The position numbers and the translations under genes were made by a program. The notes under the pieces were generated by a model. The model was not told where the DNA came from, did no database searches, and was given only the letters and a program-made list of their open reading frames with translations. Source: Cyanoderma ruficeps (Eukaryota; Chordata; Aves; Passeriformes; Timaliidae). Taken from it: a stretch of 64,000 nucleotides of DNA. Of this stretch, positions 23,907 to 37,600 are shown one piece after another. The DNA is taken from positions 7,997,955-8,061,954 of the forward strand of contig VZDJ01000052.1 of assembly GCA_008694505.1 (NCBI GenBank), given 5' to 3'. Numbering within the stretch: the stretch's first letter is position 1; each line of letters begins with the position of its first letter.

Positions 23907-26900
23907 CACTCACCCCAGGCACCTCGAGGTCCTGGATACCAGCACTGGGGTGGCAGAGGAGCTTAGACAGAGGAGCCAAAACACTGAATTCCCTCCCACT
24001 CACTTCCCAGGGCAGACCAGCCCTGTCCTGTGCAGAGGCAGCGCTGCTGCTCAGTAGTAACCCCTGATATGTGGAGGAACATGAAAATCCAGCTAAACCA
24101 GAATGCCCAGCTGGCAGTAACAGGGACCTCGACCCTGGTGGAATGGCTGGTGGGAACTGGGACTCCATCTCCTTCACACCTGCCCTTTCCAGCAGGAAAG
24201 GGCATCCTGCCCTTTCAGCCTTTCCAGGGAAAACTCTGAGGTCACCTTTGCTCTACAGCAGAGATCTTAGGAAGATCTTAGAGATCTCAGGAAGGACTTT
24301 TCTCCTGCAGTGGGAGGTTCTGCTGGGGAACAGGGATGAGCTGTGGGATGACCCAGTGTCAGCCCCACACCCAGTGGGTTACTGGAGGGATGGGATCAGC
24401 CTCACTCCCTCCATAGTGCTTTATTGCTGCCAGGGCTCTCAAAGGAAAAAAATTATGGTTAAGTAGGATGCAGAGCTTAAAAGCAACCTGTTTCTGCATG
24501 AGGGGAAGAGATGGTTGCATGTAAATAAACACATTTAGGTATGTGTACCAGCATTTTTAAGTTTAAATAAAAATACGTGTTTACGCGGCTTTACAATCTC
24601 AAATGAAAACAAATAAAAAGATGCAAAGATTTCTTCATGCCCTGAAACCTTGCTGTTACCCTCGGCTGCCCAAGTATTTGATCCATAAGAAATGCTCTTC
24701 CAGGAGAGAGAGGCAGAGTAGGCCAAAGGGCAGGCACAGCTGGATCTTGGAACATTTTTGGATCATCTCCTGATCACAGCCAATACAAAAGAACCACATT
24801 TACAGACCTTCCTGCAATCACTTTGGCAACCTGTGGTTTCCTATTTTCTCACATTCATCCTTCAGTTTTCTTCCTAGGACTTCTACCTGCAGATATTTCC
24901 CACGCTAAATCTTATTTTTCCCTAACCAATGCCTTCTGCCATGACGATTTCCCTTGTTTTCTTTCTGTTTGCCCCAGATAATTTCATCCTTTTCAGCTGC
25001 AATTTCCTCTGGACCAGCTGGAAGGACAAGAGTCCTGAATCCCTTCCTTGTTCCAGATGCAAGAGGATCATTTTGGCCCATGAGCAGCTCAGGGGGCACT
25101 TCCAGGTGTGCTGTACCTTGGCAGGAAGGCTGTCCCTAGCAAGCTGGACCTCAGCTCTGCTGTCTGCCTCTCTGCAGTGTGTCTAAACTCAAATCCATGT
25201 TTTTTCCCATATATGAGGTGCTCAGAGCCTGATTGGGGGTTTCTTCTAAAATGAGGAGCCATCTGCTTCTTACTGATCCAGCTCTTCTGAAGCTTAGGTG
25301 GAGACTCAAACCAAACCATCCAGCAACGTGTGAGTTAGCAAGCAGAGAACACAGGAAGAGAATTTAAATTGTGGAGTTTCGTCTAACAAAAGCACGAAGA
25401 AAAGGAGCTGCAGAAATATTCTACAGCTTCACGTTTCCCAAGGCAAGGAGCTGCAAGCTGCCAGCTCCCCTTGACAAGAAAATGTCTTTGCAGGAGGAAC
25501 CACTTCATCAACACAGTCTGGACCCAAAATCCCAAGAGGAAAAAGTCCAAAACCTTTACCCTGGACCCATAGGCTGTTTTCACACCAGCAGAGGTGGCCA
25601 GGGACTTTCCAAAATTATCACCTCTGTACTTGCATTGTGCCACAGCCACAACAGTTTCAGCCACACCAACCCAAAACCATTCCCAGCACCTCTTCCAGCC
25701 CTGTGATGGGAAAAGGGGTGTCTAAGTAGAGAGGGTGTCTTGCATAAAGAAGAAATCCCTGGTGCCCTTGGTGGGTGCACCTAGAGAGAAAGGCAGACGT
25801 GACTGGAACTGCCACAGGGAGAAAATTGCTTTGAAAAGTCATCTGCAAGTGCCAAGGAGGAGCAGAAGCAAAGTGAGAACATTTTTTCCTCTCTGGCTCA
25901 ATTGCACCTCTGCGTTTGCTCCCACAAGCTCACCAGCACCCAGCTGAGCTGCCGTGGAGGAGCCAGCACGGAGGGAAACCAAGCAAATCTCTTTCCCAAT
26001 AAATAGAATAAATAAATAAATATTCCCCTGCACATAGCGAGGGGTTGCCACTGTGAATGCACATAAATAATAGTAAACCAGCATGGGAAAAATACCCACG
26101 GTTGCCGGGCAAATTAATGTTCCAGCATAAACAGCAAATATAAATTAGGCTCATAGCAGCCTTTGTGGGGACATTGGATGCTTCAGAGCTCAACACCAGA
26201 CAAGGCAGCAATGCTTTTTGTTAGAAAAACCGGGCTGGGAAGGAGGGGTGCTGCCATGGGAGGAGTTTGGCGGCGCATTAAATCTTTCCCACATGTGTTT
26301 TGGGTGGAGCCGTAGCTAGCTGGGCTCCTCTGTACCTTTTTTCAAGCACGTAAAAAGGTAATGGCTTGTAATTCCTCAGGCGCAGCCCTCCACGTCCTCC
26401 AGGTTCAATCCAGCACTCCCGTTTTGCTCTCCTGGAGCAGGCTCTGGCTGGTTCCCCTGTGGTGTTGTGAAGCCAGGCCGGTCCCATGAGGAGATGGTTA
26501 AAAAGCAGCAGAAATAGCCGGGGCCGCTGAAAAGGCAGCTCTGTGCCGGGAAGGCTGCAGACGGACCTCGGGAAGGGAGGGAAAGCCGCATCACAATCCT
26601 GGCATTGATGGCCCCTCCTGCTGAGTGCTCCTTTCATCGCTGCCTGCTGCCAGGGGAGGCAGGGAAGGGTTCCTGAGCCATTCCACATCCCGGTCCCACC
26701 GGTTCCTAGGGCGCTGGTCTCCTTGTAGCTCTTTCAGGTGGGGTGGAGAAGACGATTCTGCTTTTTTTCCCCCCTTAAAAAACCATACTTGTTGGATTCA
26801 GCAGCATGCTGGGACTTCAGTGGAATATTTTCAGTGGCTGTGAGCTGTCCTGTGGTTTACACAGCAGTAAAACACCAGTAAATTTTCCTAGTGCAGGACA

Positions 26901-28169
26901 CAGTGCATCTGTTGTCATCAGTCCTTAGGAAGTGCCATTCTTATTTGTGGTCCCTGACCTCCTTTTTTAAACCAATTGTCTGTTCCCCGAATGTTTTATC
27001 GGGAGCAGACGCCAAAAATGTGGCATTAATTCTTACCATATATTGTTCTTTTGATATTCTGCAGTTGCTGTCAATGAAATGAGAAGTGGAAATTAGATAG
27101 CCAGTGCTATTCAGTTAAAGAGATTTTGTTTCCTAATCCTCTGAAGAAGGGTATAAGCAGCCAACTGTACCCATATGAGCAACACTTGGAGTGAACCTGT
27201 AAAAGTTTTATAATTAATTCTGTTCCTAAGTGTTAACTGGCAAAATGCAAGGAAAAATATTGAACACCAAGAGGAATTTAGGTTTTAAAAATGCTGTGAT
27301 GATTAAAACTCTACATTGACTCTCTGAATTGCACAATCATAGAATATCCTGTGTTGGAAGGAACCCACAAGGATCACAGAGTCCAATGCTTCCTTCCAAT
27401 AATTCTAATAGGAATCTTTCCTGTTAAAAACAATTTTTTTTTTCAAGACAGACTTGTAAATTTGTACTATAATGAGACCCACTAAGACATTCACCATTTT
27501 CGTGGGAAACGATAGGCGTGTCTGGGTTTTAAAGCCCCCACAGAAAACTGCAAGGGACACTAACCAAAATCTGCTCCCAGCTGGTATTAAAGAACTGTGT
27601 GCTGCTACCAAGGGGCAGAAATTCCTGATTAAATAAATCAATCCATCTGTAGTGTCCTGGGTCCCAGTTCAATGACAGCACATGTGCTTGGCTACTCAGA
27701 GACAGAATTTGGCCTTTCACTACCATCACGTGGAAAACAGCTTTAGTATGATAAATGTGCCCATGCCAAACCCAGACAGAGGGTGACTTGTGTTTAATTT
27801 TCCCAGTACAACTCAGCAAACTTCTGTCCAAGAGGCTCCACATGACTTTTTTCATTAAGCTGTACAGCATGTACCAAGCCCCCTGTCTTTGAGGTGACAT
27901 TTCAAGCCCCCGTGGAGGAGGGACAGTTGTCAGGGCTGTGATTAAAAATAGATCCTTGTTTGTTGGCGTGACTTTCCCTCAGCTCCCGGGAGATGTGGCA
28001 CGGAACCCTGCCACCTCTCCCAAAATGAGAGATGACCCAGATGGAGGCACATATAACACTCTGCTGGATGCTCCCTTCCAACCTGCCCTGGTTTGAACTC
28101 GCTGTTTGGGCTGGCCACCCCCTGCCCAACCACCTTTTCATCCCACAGGCTGCAGGCAGGAATCTCTGA
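23907..28169. other. Sequence between two LTR copies, no retroviral genes
   Basis: 4.26 kb separates two LTRs of one family. I see no long gag-, pol- or env-like frame, no primer-binding site beginning TGG right after copy A, and no purine tract right before copy B. A CR1 tail at 27,338-27,400 and a short (AAAT)n run at about 25,999-26,022 lie inside. It reads as ordinary intergenic DNA between two independent solo LTRs. Confidence 0.6.
27338..27400 (-). mobile_element. CR1 LINE 3' tail, minus orientation
   Basis: Plus-strand text 'aatcatagaatatcctgtg', 'ttggaaggaaccc' and 'cagagtccaatgct' is the reverse complement of the CR1 3' end. Confidence 0.8.
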
Positions 28170-28617
28170 TGATGCCTTAAGTTTGAGCTTTCATGTATTT
28201 CAGATTCTGTGCTGCCCAGGGGTGCAGTTCTGAGCCTCACATTCAGTGCTGGTGAGGTCTCTTCACAGAGCAGGGAGACAAAACAAATCCTTTTCCTGCT
28301 CAAGACCAAGGACAACTTTCAGCCCCAAAAGCACAAACAAGGGTGGGCTGGAGGGAGGAACAAGAAGGATGAGACCTCACAACCTGAAGCTGGAATTGGA
28401 CAATTCAACCCCAAGATGCAAATGGACCAAAACTTATAAAAATGTGAGACCTCATGACCAGTCGGCCATTTTGTGACCATTTTGTGTCCGCCTTGGGTGT
28501 AGGCCTGGCCAGGCCCTGTCCTGCCCAAGGTGGATCCTGGAGACCTTTCAATAAATTCCGTCTTTATTCTCCAGCTCTGTCCAGTCTTTGTTTCAGGTCA
28601 GCCTTCCCAAGGAATCC
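28170..28617 (+). mobile_element. LTR copy B (same family as copy A)
   Basis: Nearly identical in length and sequence to the LTR at 23,459-23,906. It starts TGATGCCTT; the 3' end has decayed to AAGGAATCC. TATA-like 'ttataaaaatg' lies near 28,434 and the poly(A) signal AATAAA at 28,550-28,555. It has the same orientation as copy A. Differences are scattered substitutions and small indels, so the copies are related but not recent twins. Confidence 0.85.
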
Positions 28618-31600
28618 CCAATGGATTGGCACTGCCCTTCCACCCACTGGGGGCAAACCTAAACATACCCGAATCAAAACTCAAAGGATCTGAATTAGCC
28701 ATGATGAAGTCACAAAATCTGATCATTTGCATGGATTAAAAATGCACCATGTCAAACTCTGACCACTAAATACATGTAACTTTACATAAAAAACGACTTG
28801 AAGTTCACTTTCAGATGTTTTCCAGTGAAATTAATTAAGGTAAATGACGGTTTTACAACCATTTTCAGCTGCATTATATGGATTAATGTATACATTGAAT
28901 GGCTTATAAAGGCCACAAAAAAATACACAACTGATGAAATGAAGAACCAATATATACCACCCAAGGCCAAGGGCAGTGGTTTTGTGTGAGCACCAGGAGC
29001 AGCAATTTGAGGCCCTGAGGGTGCATTTCTTTGTGCTTACACATTTCAAAGTCTTTTGGGGGACTGCAAGGGTTTGTAAGGAACCTCAGATGATGACATC
29101 CCACAGCGTGTCCATAACTTGGCTCAGCCCTGGGGCTGAACTCAGCTATAAATAGAGCTGAGCCTCTGAGGCTGAGCCCAGTTAAAGCAGCTTTAATGCC
29201 ACACCTGCTAATCACTGGCCCTGGGGCAGGACAGGCATGTGGAGCTGCCCCGCCAGAGTGGGTTCCCAGAGTTAATGCTGGAATACAAACCATCTTCCAA
29301 CGTCACTTTTTCAAGGGGAATGGAAGGGGCGAGGCAGAGCAGCTGTGGCATTTGAGACCTTGAAGATGCTCACATGCTGGCAGAGGGAAGGCAGAGAAGA
29401 CAGGAGTTTTGCAGGGGGGAAATGAGACGAAACGATTTAGTGACTCTTACTGTCTTCTTGAAAAAAGCTCTGTGAGAAACTCCAGCTGTTTGCTGAATTA
29501 GAGATGGGAAAACAACATAAATTCCCTAAAAGCAGCAATCCAGCATGTGTCCTATGCTGTAGAGTGGGTTGTTCCTGGGCTGTAAGCTTAAAAGAGAGAC
29601 TTCATTGCTACTCTTCTCCACAGATGCCTTTTCACCAAACCTCACTCTGACGTCGGTCAGGATGATGTCAGGAGTGTCAGGGATGTGACATTTACCATTG
29701 TCCAGACCTCCTCAGCCTGAAGCTGTCCAAGTGTCTCAAATCTCCTCTTTTTTATCTTGTTATCTTTTATCCCCCATCGAGCCAACAGCTTCCTTGGAGA
29801 ACAAGCAATAAAAACACTACCTCCTTTCTAATGTTATGTCTTCCACCTGTCACCCACTCCTTCCCTAAAATCCTCAGGAGTCAGGACCAGTATTTTTGGC
29901 TGAGGTGGCAGCAGACAGGACCCGTGACTCTGTCTCTCCTGAAGGTGAGAGCTGACGAGGGCTGGACAAATGCCAGTGCTGGGAACCAAGGTTGGCTCAG
30001 CCCCAGCTGATCCTCCTGTCCCAGATGGCCATGGATGACCACGTCTGCCCATCACCTGGCAGCCCTGCAGAGCAGAAGAACAGGTGAAATAAACCCAAAT
30101 CAGCTTAAATATTGCTTTAGAAATTCATTAGGTGGTCAGGAAGAGTGAGTTTTTGCTCTTTGTAACCTGGGAAATCCCTGAGTTTTCTTCAAATCCAGCT
30201 CGTTATCAAGCGAGACAACGGCAAAAAAACCCAGAACTCAGTTTATTGAGGTTTTTTTCTGGGAACAACAGCTCCCAGGCTGACTGAGTTTCTCTTATCA
30301 AAGGGACTTTGAGAAGTTTAAGGTTTTGTCCTCAGCGCCAGCAGGGCAGTGCGTGTTCACCATGAGCAGAGGACGTGTGCTGCCCAGCTCTGGCTTGTAC
30401 CAGAGGGCTGGAAAACTCGTGGTGATTAAATATTAACAGTTATTGCAGTGCCTCCACTTTGCTCTAGATTTAACACGAACTCTTTCTCCCAAAAACGTGG
30501 TGGTTGTGGTGAGCTGAGTGTTGTGGGAGCTCAGTTATTATGCCCAGTACTGATGGTGAATAAAGGCTTCAGCAGAGCTCAATCCATCCTGGCTTTTTGG
30601 GTAGGGTGAATAAGCTACACAAATCACATAACAACATCTAGTCTACCTTTCCAGCTCTGATTTAACCTCGAGATTGATTTGTAAGTTCTTTTTAATTACA
30701 GTTCTTTTCTGTCTGCTCCACAACTGCTTGGGAAAAGTTGTTCGGATGAAACTCTCCAGGGAGAGAGACCTAAACCATTCCTTTCTCCTGAGCTGGCCTG
30801 ATTTCCCTTACAACTCTTGCAAAGTGCCTCATTGGAGCATCGCTTCCAGTTTTATGTATAGCAAATAAAATCTGGGTTCACCCGTGAAACGGTCACTTTC
30901 TAAAATCATGCAAATCTGGGGTCAAATCATAAAAAACAGGAGAAAAACCACATAAAAAGAAGGGCTGGGAATTACTGGAAGCAATCATAGTTAAGGCCTT
31001 TCTATCTTATGATCTTCCTCCTATTCCTCTGCTCCGAAGAAAATTGATGACCACTTCAAGTGCTCCAATGTAGTGGCAATTATAGAGCTGTAAAGAGAGA
31101 GGATGTTAAAAGAGTTACTGAGGGAGAAAAAACAGAGCAGGATTGTGGAAATTCCCCTCACATCTCCCATGACGTGATAAGAGGGAGGTGGGAATGGTGT
31201 GGATTTATAATTGGCTTTTTCCTTCTCCCCCTCATGTAAATGTAATAAACGTCTGAAAAGCCATGTATAAAATCTAACACAAACGTGTTCACTCCAGGGG
31301 AGCCTGGAAGGGAAGCAATGCTTTGGCCAAGCAGTTTGTCTTTGTGATATTGATCCTGTCAAAGCAGCACAAATGGAAGAGAAGCCTTTAAGTCTGAGTA
31401 CCAAAGTGCAGCCTCCATCTGATGTAATGAGCATGTGTTTTCTGGAACTGTGATTCCCTGGGAGCCGCCTCCTTCCCAGTCTTCTGGTTCATGGACCTGA
31501 CTAAAGGATGCTGGGCCTGAAAGGTATCTCAACCTTTTGCTTCTGTGTACCCAGTGCACCACAGCAGGATATGAGTCAGGGGAAAAGGTGAGGCACGTCC

Positions 31601-34600
31601 TGGTTGCTCCATGTTAGCGAGGTGCTCAAGGGTGGAATATCCCATGGGATACTGGATGGCTTCATGCTGCTTTCTCCAGCTCGGACTCTTGCCTCTCCTT
31701 GCATTGTCTTTTTGCTGCAGATGGGAGTTTGGGCTGGATTTCCAAGCAAGCCACAGCCTGGGGGTTGCTGCAGGACACTCCAGGCACTCACATTTTGGAG
31801 GAGCCAGCTGGTACCTGCTCGCCTCCAGCGCCTCTGCACAGCTGGGTGGAACTGGCCATTAGACATGGGCAGCTGGCTGCTGAAACTGTGCCCAAAAAGG
31901 GAAGAAATGCCTGTGCTCTGCCCCTCCAGACTCTCACCTTGAGCTGTGCCGGAGCCCTGCTGTGTCCAGAGGAGGATTCTGCTGCAGGAAGGGCTGGGTG
32001 GGAATAAGGACAAGGACAGAGGGTCCCTACAGACCCCATGTGCTCCTTCCTGAACCAAAAGAGCTGGCTTGGTGGAGATGAGAGGAACATCCTCTTTCAC
32101 AGAATTTTGGGAAAATTCCCTAAGTGCAGGCTCTCCTGCTGTCACTGCCTCGGGTTTGCTTTTCAACCTGCGCAGTTTCCTCCTCCAGTGTTGGCTTTCA
32201 CACACACTTCTCCCTGGGAGTGTCAACAGGATTTGTCCGAGCAGCACTTCTCCCCTTGTCCCTGCTGTCATGCTGTCACTCCAGTGACACCACAAGCCAC
32301 CCCCCAAGCCGTGCTGGCTGCCATCTGCACCCTGCTTCTCTCCTGGCTGGGCCCGTTTGCTTTGCCAACGCCAAAGCAAACACAGTGGGGCCACTTCCCC
32401 TGCCACGTGCTGTGGCCTCTGCTGGGGTTTGGGGACTGCCAGCTTCCCTCAGGGACACGCTGGGTGTGACACTGCTGCTGCTCGTCTCACACCTCTCTCT
32501 CTCTCTCAGGCTGGGTCGTGAGAGGGGCATCATCCACCTGACGTCTCCACGTTCTGACCTCTTGTCTGTCCTATTTCCACCTCCCACCAGCACCTTCTGT
32601 CCTGTCTCATCATCTGCTTTCTCCTTACCACAGGGCTAATTCATCCTCCTCCTCCTCCATCCCCCTAAATTCTCTATTTCTGCCCATGTTCCCTTTCTTC
32701 CCAGATTTGGTTGCTTTTGGGATTGTCCCACAGACCAGCCTGGATCTCTTCCTGCTCCTCTCATTTCCACTTAATCAGTTCCTGCTAAATTGAAGCCTCA
32801 TCCTCGTGGCCAGGTTGTCTTTCTAACAGTGTCACACACTTCTTTTTTTGTGTCACCTCTCTTTCTGGGGTTCAGCCAGTGTTTTCGTGAACTTCACCCA
32901 CCAGTTTCTTTGAATACATCTACTTGTTTCCTCCCATCTCTTGGAATCCACACTGTTAATTGCTGTTTCTGACCAGCTTCCTTCCCTTTGCTTTCAAAAG
33001 GTCTGTTAACCAGAGCTAGGGCCAAAAGCATGCCTTCTGTAGAGAAAAAACCCAAGGGAATTCATAAGCTCAGACAAACAAGATCATTCTCAACACGTTC
33101 TAAAATGGGGGACAAAAGAACAGACTTTTTATATGGAGTAAATGGAAGACGATGCAAAAAACCCACGTGATGCGAAAAGGAAGGGTGCTACAACTCAAAA
33201 TGGGGGATGTCATTACAGATAAGTTATTTGGAGAGTACAGTGTTACCTACTGGAAAGGCAGAAAGTATCTTAAGAAAAAGCTCCTGAACTAACCAGGGGG
33301 AGATAAAACTTGTCATAATGAAAAATACCAGGTGCTATCAATAGCATATAATGGACTGAAAAATACATGGTGAAAAACAGCATTGATTTTGTGTCTGGCC
33401 CCGCTTTTATCAAGGTCCCTAACCAAACTCGGTCAAAATCAATAGCAAAAGTGGCTGGGAGACCACAGGGCAGCTTTGATCATGTTGCATCTCCGTGGCT
33501 TTGATTTTCAGCTTGAAGTCATTCAAACTGCATTCCTTGACCTTTTTTTTTCAGTCTGACATTCTTAAAATATATATATCGAGGAGTTCCTTTGTGCCAT
33601 GACACCCCAATGTTTGCCTTGCCAGTGAAAAAAAAATAAAATTAAAAAAGCCGAGATAAACATTGAGTAATCTTTTATTTATTTTTTTTTTTTTACAGCT
33701 CATTTTTTGTTTAGTTGCTTGCCCGAGGATCTACGTAATTTGGGGTTTTGTACTCGCTCCCCTGACCTTTCCCTCCTGCTTCCCAGCAGTGCTGCCAGGA
33801 TCCCAGGGCAGAGGAGAACCACGTAGGAGCCACGTGAATCAGGAGACAGATTATTTGCTCAGGTACCGTTCCCTTTGCCAAGAGATATTTTACCCCTGGG
33901 TAGGTGTGGGCTTCATCACCTGCTCTGTGAGCACACCAGGAAGCAGGTGACTCAGGGCATGAAAGGAAATGTTTGCAGTAGGAGTTGGGAATGTGGCAGC
34001 TCCATGGATGAATTGTTTGAGGATTTTATGACCTGTATTTTTCATAGTAAGGAAAACTTTGCAGGCAATACTTCTGACAAGTTTTTTGGGTTTTTTTTTC
34101 CCCTGTAGAATTCAAGCAGTTTTTCCAGCATTATCTGTGCTGATGAACGTGTGAAAGGAGCACATCACCAGAGTGATTCAAGAGGGATAACTGTCAACTC
34201 CCAGAGGTTTGGCAGTGTCACTTGTACCCTGGGGTTTGGAAGAGGAGCTGCAGTTACCCCCTGGCTGTGGGATACCTCCCCACAGCTGATACAGGGCAGC
34301 AGTAAACTTGTGTGCTCTCTTCAGCTCCCTGGATCCCCTGTCAGCAATTTCCATGCCAGGAGCCAAGATAAACCCACTTATCCTGTGGCCAAGGTCATTA
34401 CCCAGGTTGAAGGACCACGGACTTTGAGCAAAGGTTGCTCTGAGCCCTGTCTCAATGCGGGCAGCTTGTAGGTTTGGAGAGACCCTCCAACAAGTCTTTT
34501 TTTTTTCGTCTGTTTGACAGACTTTCCTTCTGTCGGCTTCTCTAGTGTGGAAGGGAAAGCAACCAGTGCTGAAGAGCACCATCAACAGCCAAACCCTATA

Positions 34601-37600
34601 TTATATTATATTTTAGCAAAAAAGCCTCATTTAATTAATAGCAGGAAGGGTGGGAAGCCTGACGGTCAAGTGCAAATGTAGAAACTCTGAGACACCTTCT
34701 TCTCCTCACCACTCACCGAAAGGAAATGAAATCTCTGGGGCATCAAAGGTTTCTCTGTGCACCAAAACGTTTTTGTGCTTGGGTGAAAAGTGAAAGAAAG
34801 GAAAGGCTGGTTTCACACCGAGGTGGTCCTTTTGGTTTTGTCTACCAAATAGCTCAGAGCTTCACAAAAGGCTCCTGCTTTTGCTGTCCTCTCTGCCCGA
34901 GTTTTGAGCTGCTCAGAAAAAGGCACAAGTTCTGCATATTTTGGGACACTAAGGAACATTTCCTAATCTCACCTTGTAGAAACACCCATACAGCAGCAAG
35001 AAATGGTACCCTCAAGACCCATTTGCTATCATCTCCAAAAGGAGTTAGTTAGCCTTAATTAACCCTAATTAGCCCTCTTGTTCTCTGCATGAACGGACCA
35101 GGAACTAGGGTGGACACTTTCTGTTCCAAAATGATCACTTTTGGGGAAGTTACTGTTTGGCCAAGAAACATCATTTCTCTGGATCACTTCTGTCCCCCTG
35201 TCTGGCAGGCACAGAGAACAGCAGAGCAGAGAAGGACAAGGAGAATAGAACATCTGCTTTCCTCTGTAGCTGCACTGCACCTGCTGCAGCCAGTAGTCCT
35301 GGGGAGACTGGGAGAGATTGGATCTTTCTCTCTCCACATGGAAGGGGAGCGCTGTTTCTANNNNNNNNNNNNNNNNNAATTAAAGAAAAAAAAAAGAAAA
35401 AAAAAAGTCAGAACTTCATCCCCAGCACTGCAGAGTTGTGTCTTCTCCCATGGCTCCCCTCCAAGTCCTTCCAAGGCCGTGCTGCTGCCTTGTGGGGACA
35501 CCTCGTGGCTCAAGTGGCACCTTTGCTTTGCCTCCAGGGATCCCCTCTTCACAGCCCCACAACCTGTGCGAAGAATTTTAGCTGCCAGAAACGTGGAGTC
35601 AATTTTGGAGGTAGGAAATACAGGGGACAAGTCTAGACCAACTCTTCTAACGATTTCTTTACCATCCAGTGAAATCATAAGTGGCTGAGTTTGAACCTCC
35701 CACCCTTTCAGATGCCCTGATGCAGGGCAGTGTTTGGCTGCTGTCTTCTCCTGCTGGCTGGTGCAGGTGGATCTGTGAACAGCAGCCCAGCCCCACAGAG
35801 AGCAGGGAATGGAGGAAGTGCTGCCAGGAGTTCACTCGTGGGGATCTGGTTTGTCATGGCTGAGATCAAACAGTTCACCAGATTTCACTGTTACCAGCCC
35901 GGGCACTAACAAGAAACTTAATTTACCCCATGTCTAGTTTTCATGGTGATGCAGCCAGACAGGAGTATAGCATGTATGTGGTTTGTATTAATTATTTGTT
36001 TGTGCAACATGCAGAGAAATGCCTGGCACCTGCCAAGAAAAGGCAACCTCGTCTCCTGTGGCTTTGCAGAGAGAAATGGGGATGCCTGGTCACCCTGTCT
36101 GCTCCTCCCTGCTCCAGGTATTTCCACTCAGTGGTATCAACAAGCCCTAAACACAGAGGTGGCCTCTGGCTCATCTCCCTCCCCTCTTCTGAGGAAGGCA
36201 GATCTCCTGGTTCTCAGAAGAGGCAGATGTTTATCGTGCTCTGCACCAGCACCAGCCCACACCAAAGACAAGTTACCAAACAGAGCTCAGTTTTCTCACA
36301 GCAGTATTTCATAACGAGGAGGATTTGTGCTTTTCTCTTGAAACCCCACAGAAGCAGCATGGCCAGCTTCACCTGGATTTAACTTCTCCAGTCAGGAGAA
36401 TTTAATGGGTCAGGATTATTTGGATTGTGGTCTGCTTGCTGATGAAGAGATGGCTGTGTTTCCTGCTCCACTTGCCCCTCAGGCCACTGTCACCTGGTGC
36501 ACAGTCATCCCACCTTCTCCAGAAATCTTGCAAAGGAAGGTGCCCATGCCCTGAACAGCATCCTCCAGCCAGAGTTTGCAACTCCTTTTGCAAATATCTG
36601 CTACAAGAAGCTGAGGGGCAAAGACATCTGGCTGCTGTGGGCTCCTGCAGAGCCAACAGCAGATCTTGTTACCCGAATTTATAACTTGGGCTCCCCAGTG
36701 CTGTTTTTACTGGGGAATGGAAGAGAGGGGCACCTCTCAAGCAAGGACAGTGCCAAGAGCATCCAAAGGTTTCTCCTTGTCATGGAGAAGCCACCTTTCA
36801 TGCAGACATCTCAATGGCATGGAGACTGGTGTCCACACTGCTGGGAGTGTGGGTATTTCATCAAAACCTTCACTCTCCTGCCCAAGAGTTTCCTGGACTC
36901 ACAGAACAGGATTTGTTTGCTTTCTCGTGGACAGGTATTTATTCTCCAGGCTCAGGTGTTAAAGAGAAAAAAAGTTTTCCCAGTCTGACTCCCTCTCTAC
37001 TAGCTCCATCTGGAGGCTCCAAGGAAACTTGCACTGTAAAATTACTTTTATTTGTGTTTATTTCACAATTTATTTAGGATTTAAGGTGGTCTTGGCATTG
37101 ATGATTATGGTTAGCAGACTTGGAAAAAAAGCACCTGTGCAATTAAGTATTTTTTACTTATAAGTTAATTGAAGTTTCTGTAAAATCAAAGCTTATTTCT
37201 GGCTAAGCTGCAGACTGCATCTTTATCTGTTCACTCCTCTATTTACCTGCAGTTACAGAGTTTCATTTTAAGTAGCTGACTGCTCAGCCTCTCTAATTCA
37301 GTATTAATTCATTAATCACGCTGTTATGCAAAGCTGCCACTTAAAGAGCTGTTGGAATGGGTTTTCTTTTATTAAAAAAAACCCCTGTACTTAAAGTATC
37401 TGCTGTTTAAGCTGCAAATAGTTACATTTATGTAACTTCATCTTCTGTTACTATTGAGGTGTAGCCATCCTCTAGGATTTGCTACTTGGAATTCAAAATG
37501 TGTCTATAGATGTAAAAAAGACCCCAAACTGCAGGAAACTGGGGTTGGGGGAAGGGAAAGAAATAAAGTAAATCATTCTAATAAGCTCATTCAGGACATT

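Noticed and set aside
26390..26420. tRNA B-box-like ggttcaatcc
   Set aside because: No A box at the right distance and no cloverleaf pairing seen.
31576..32406. 276-codon minus-strand open frame
   Set aside because: No domain, mixed composition, overlapping open frames on the plus strand, no promoter or splice context.
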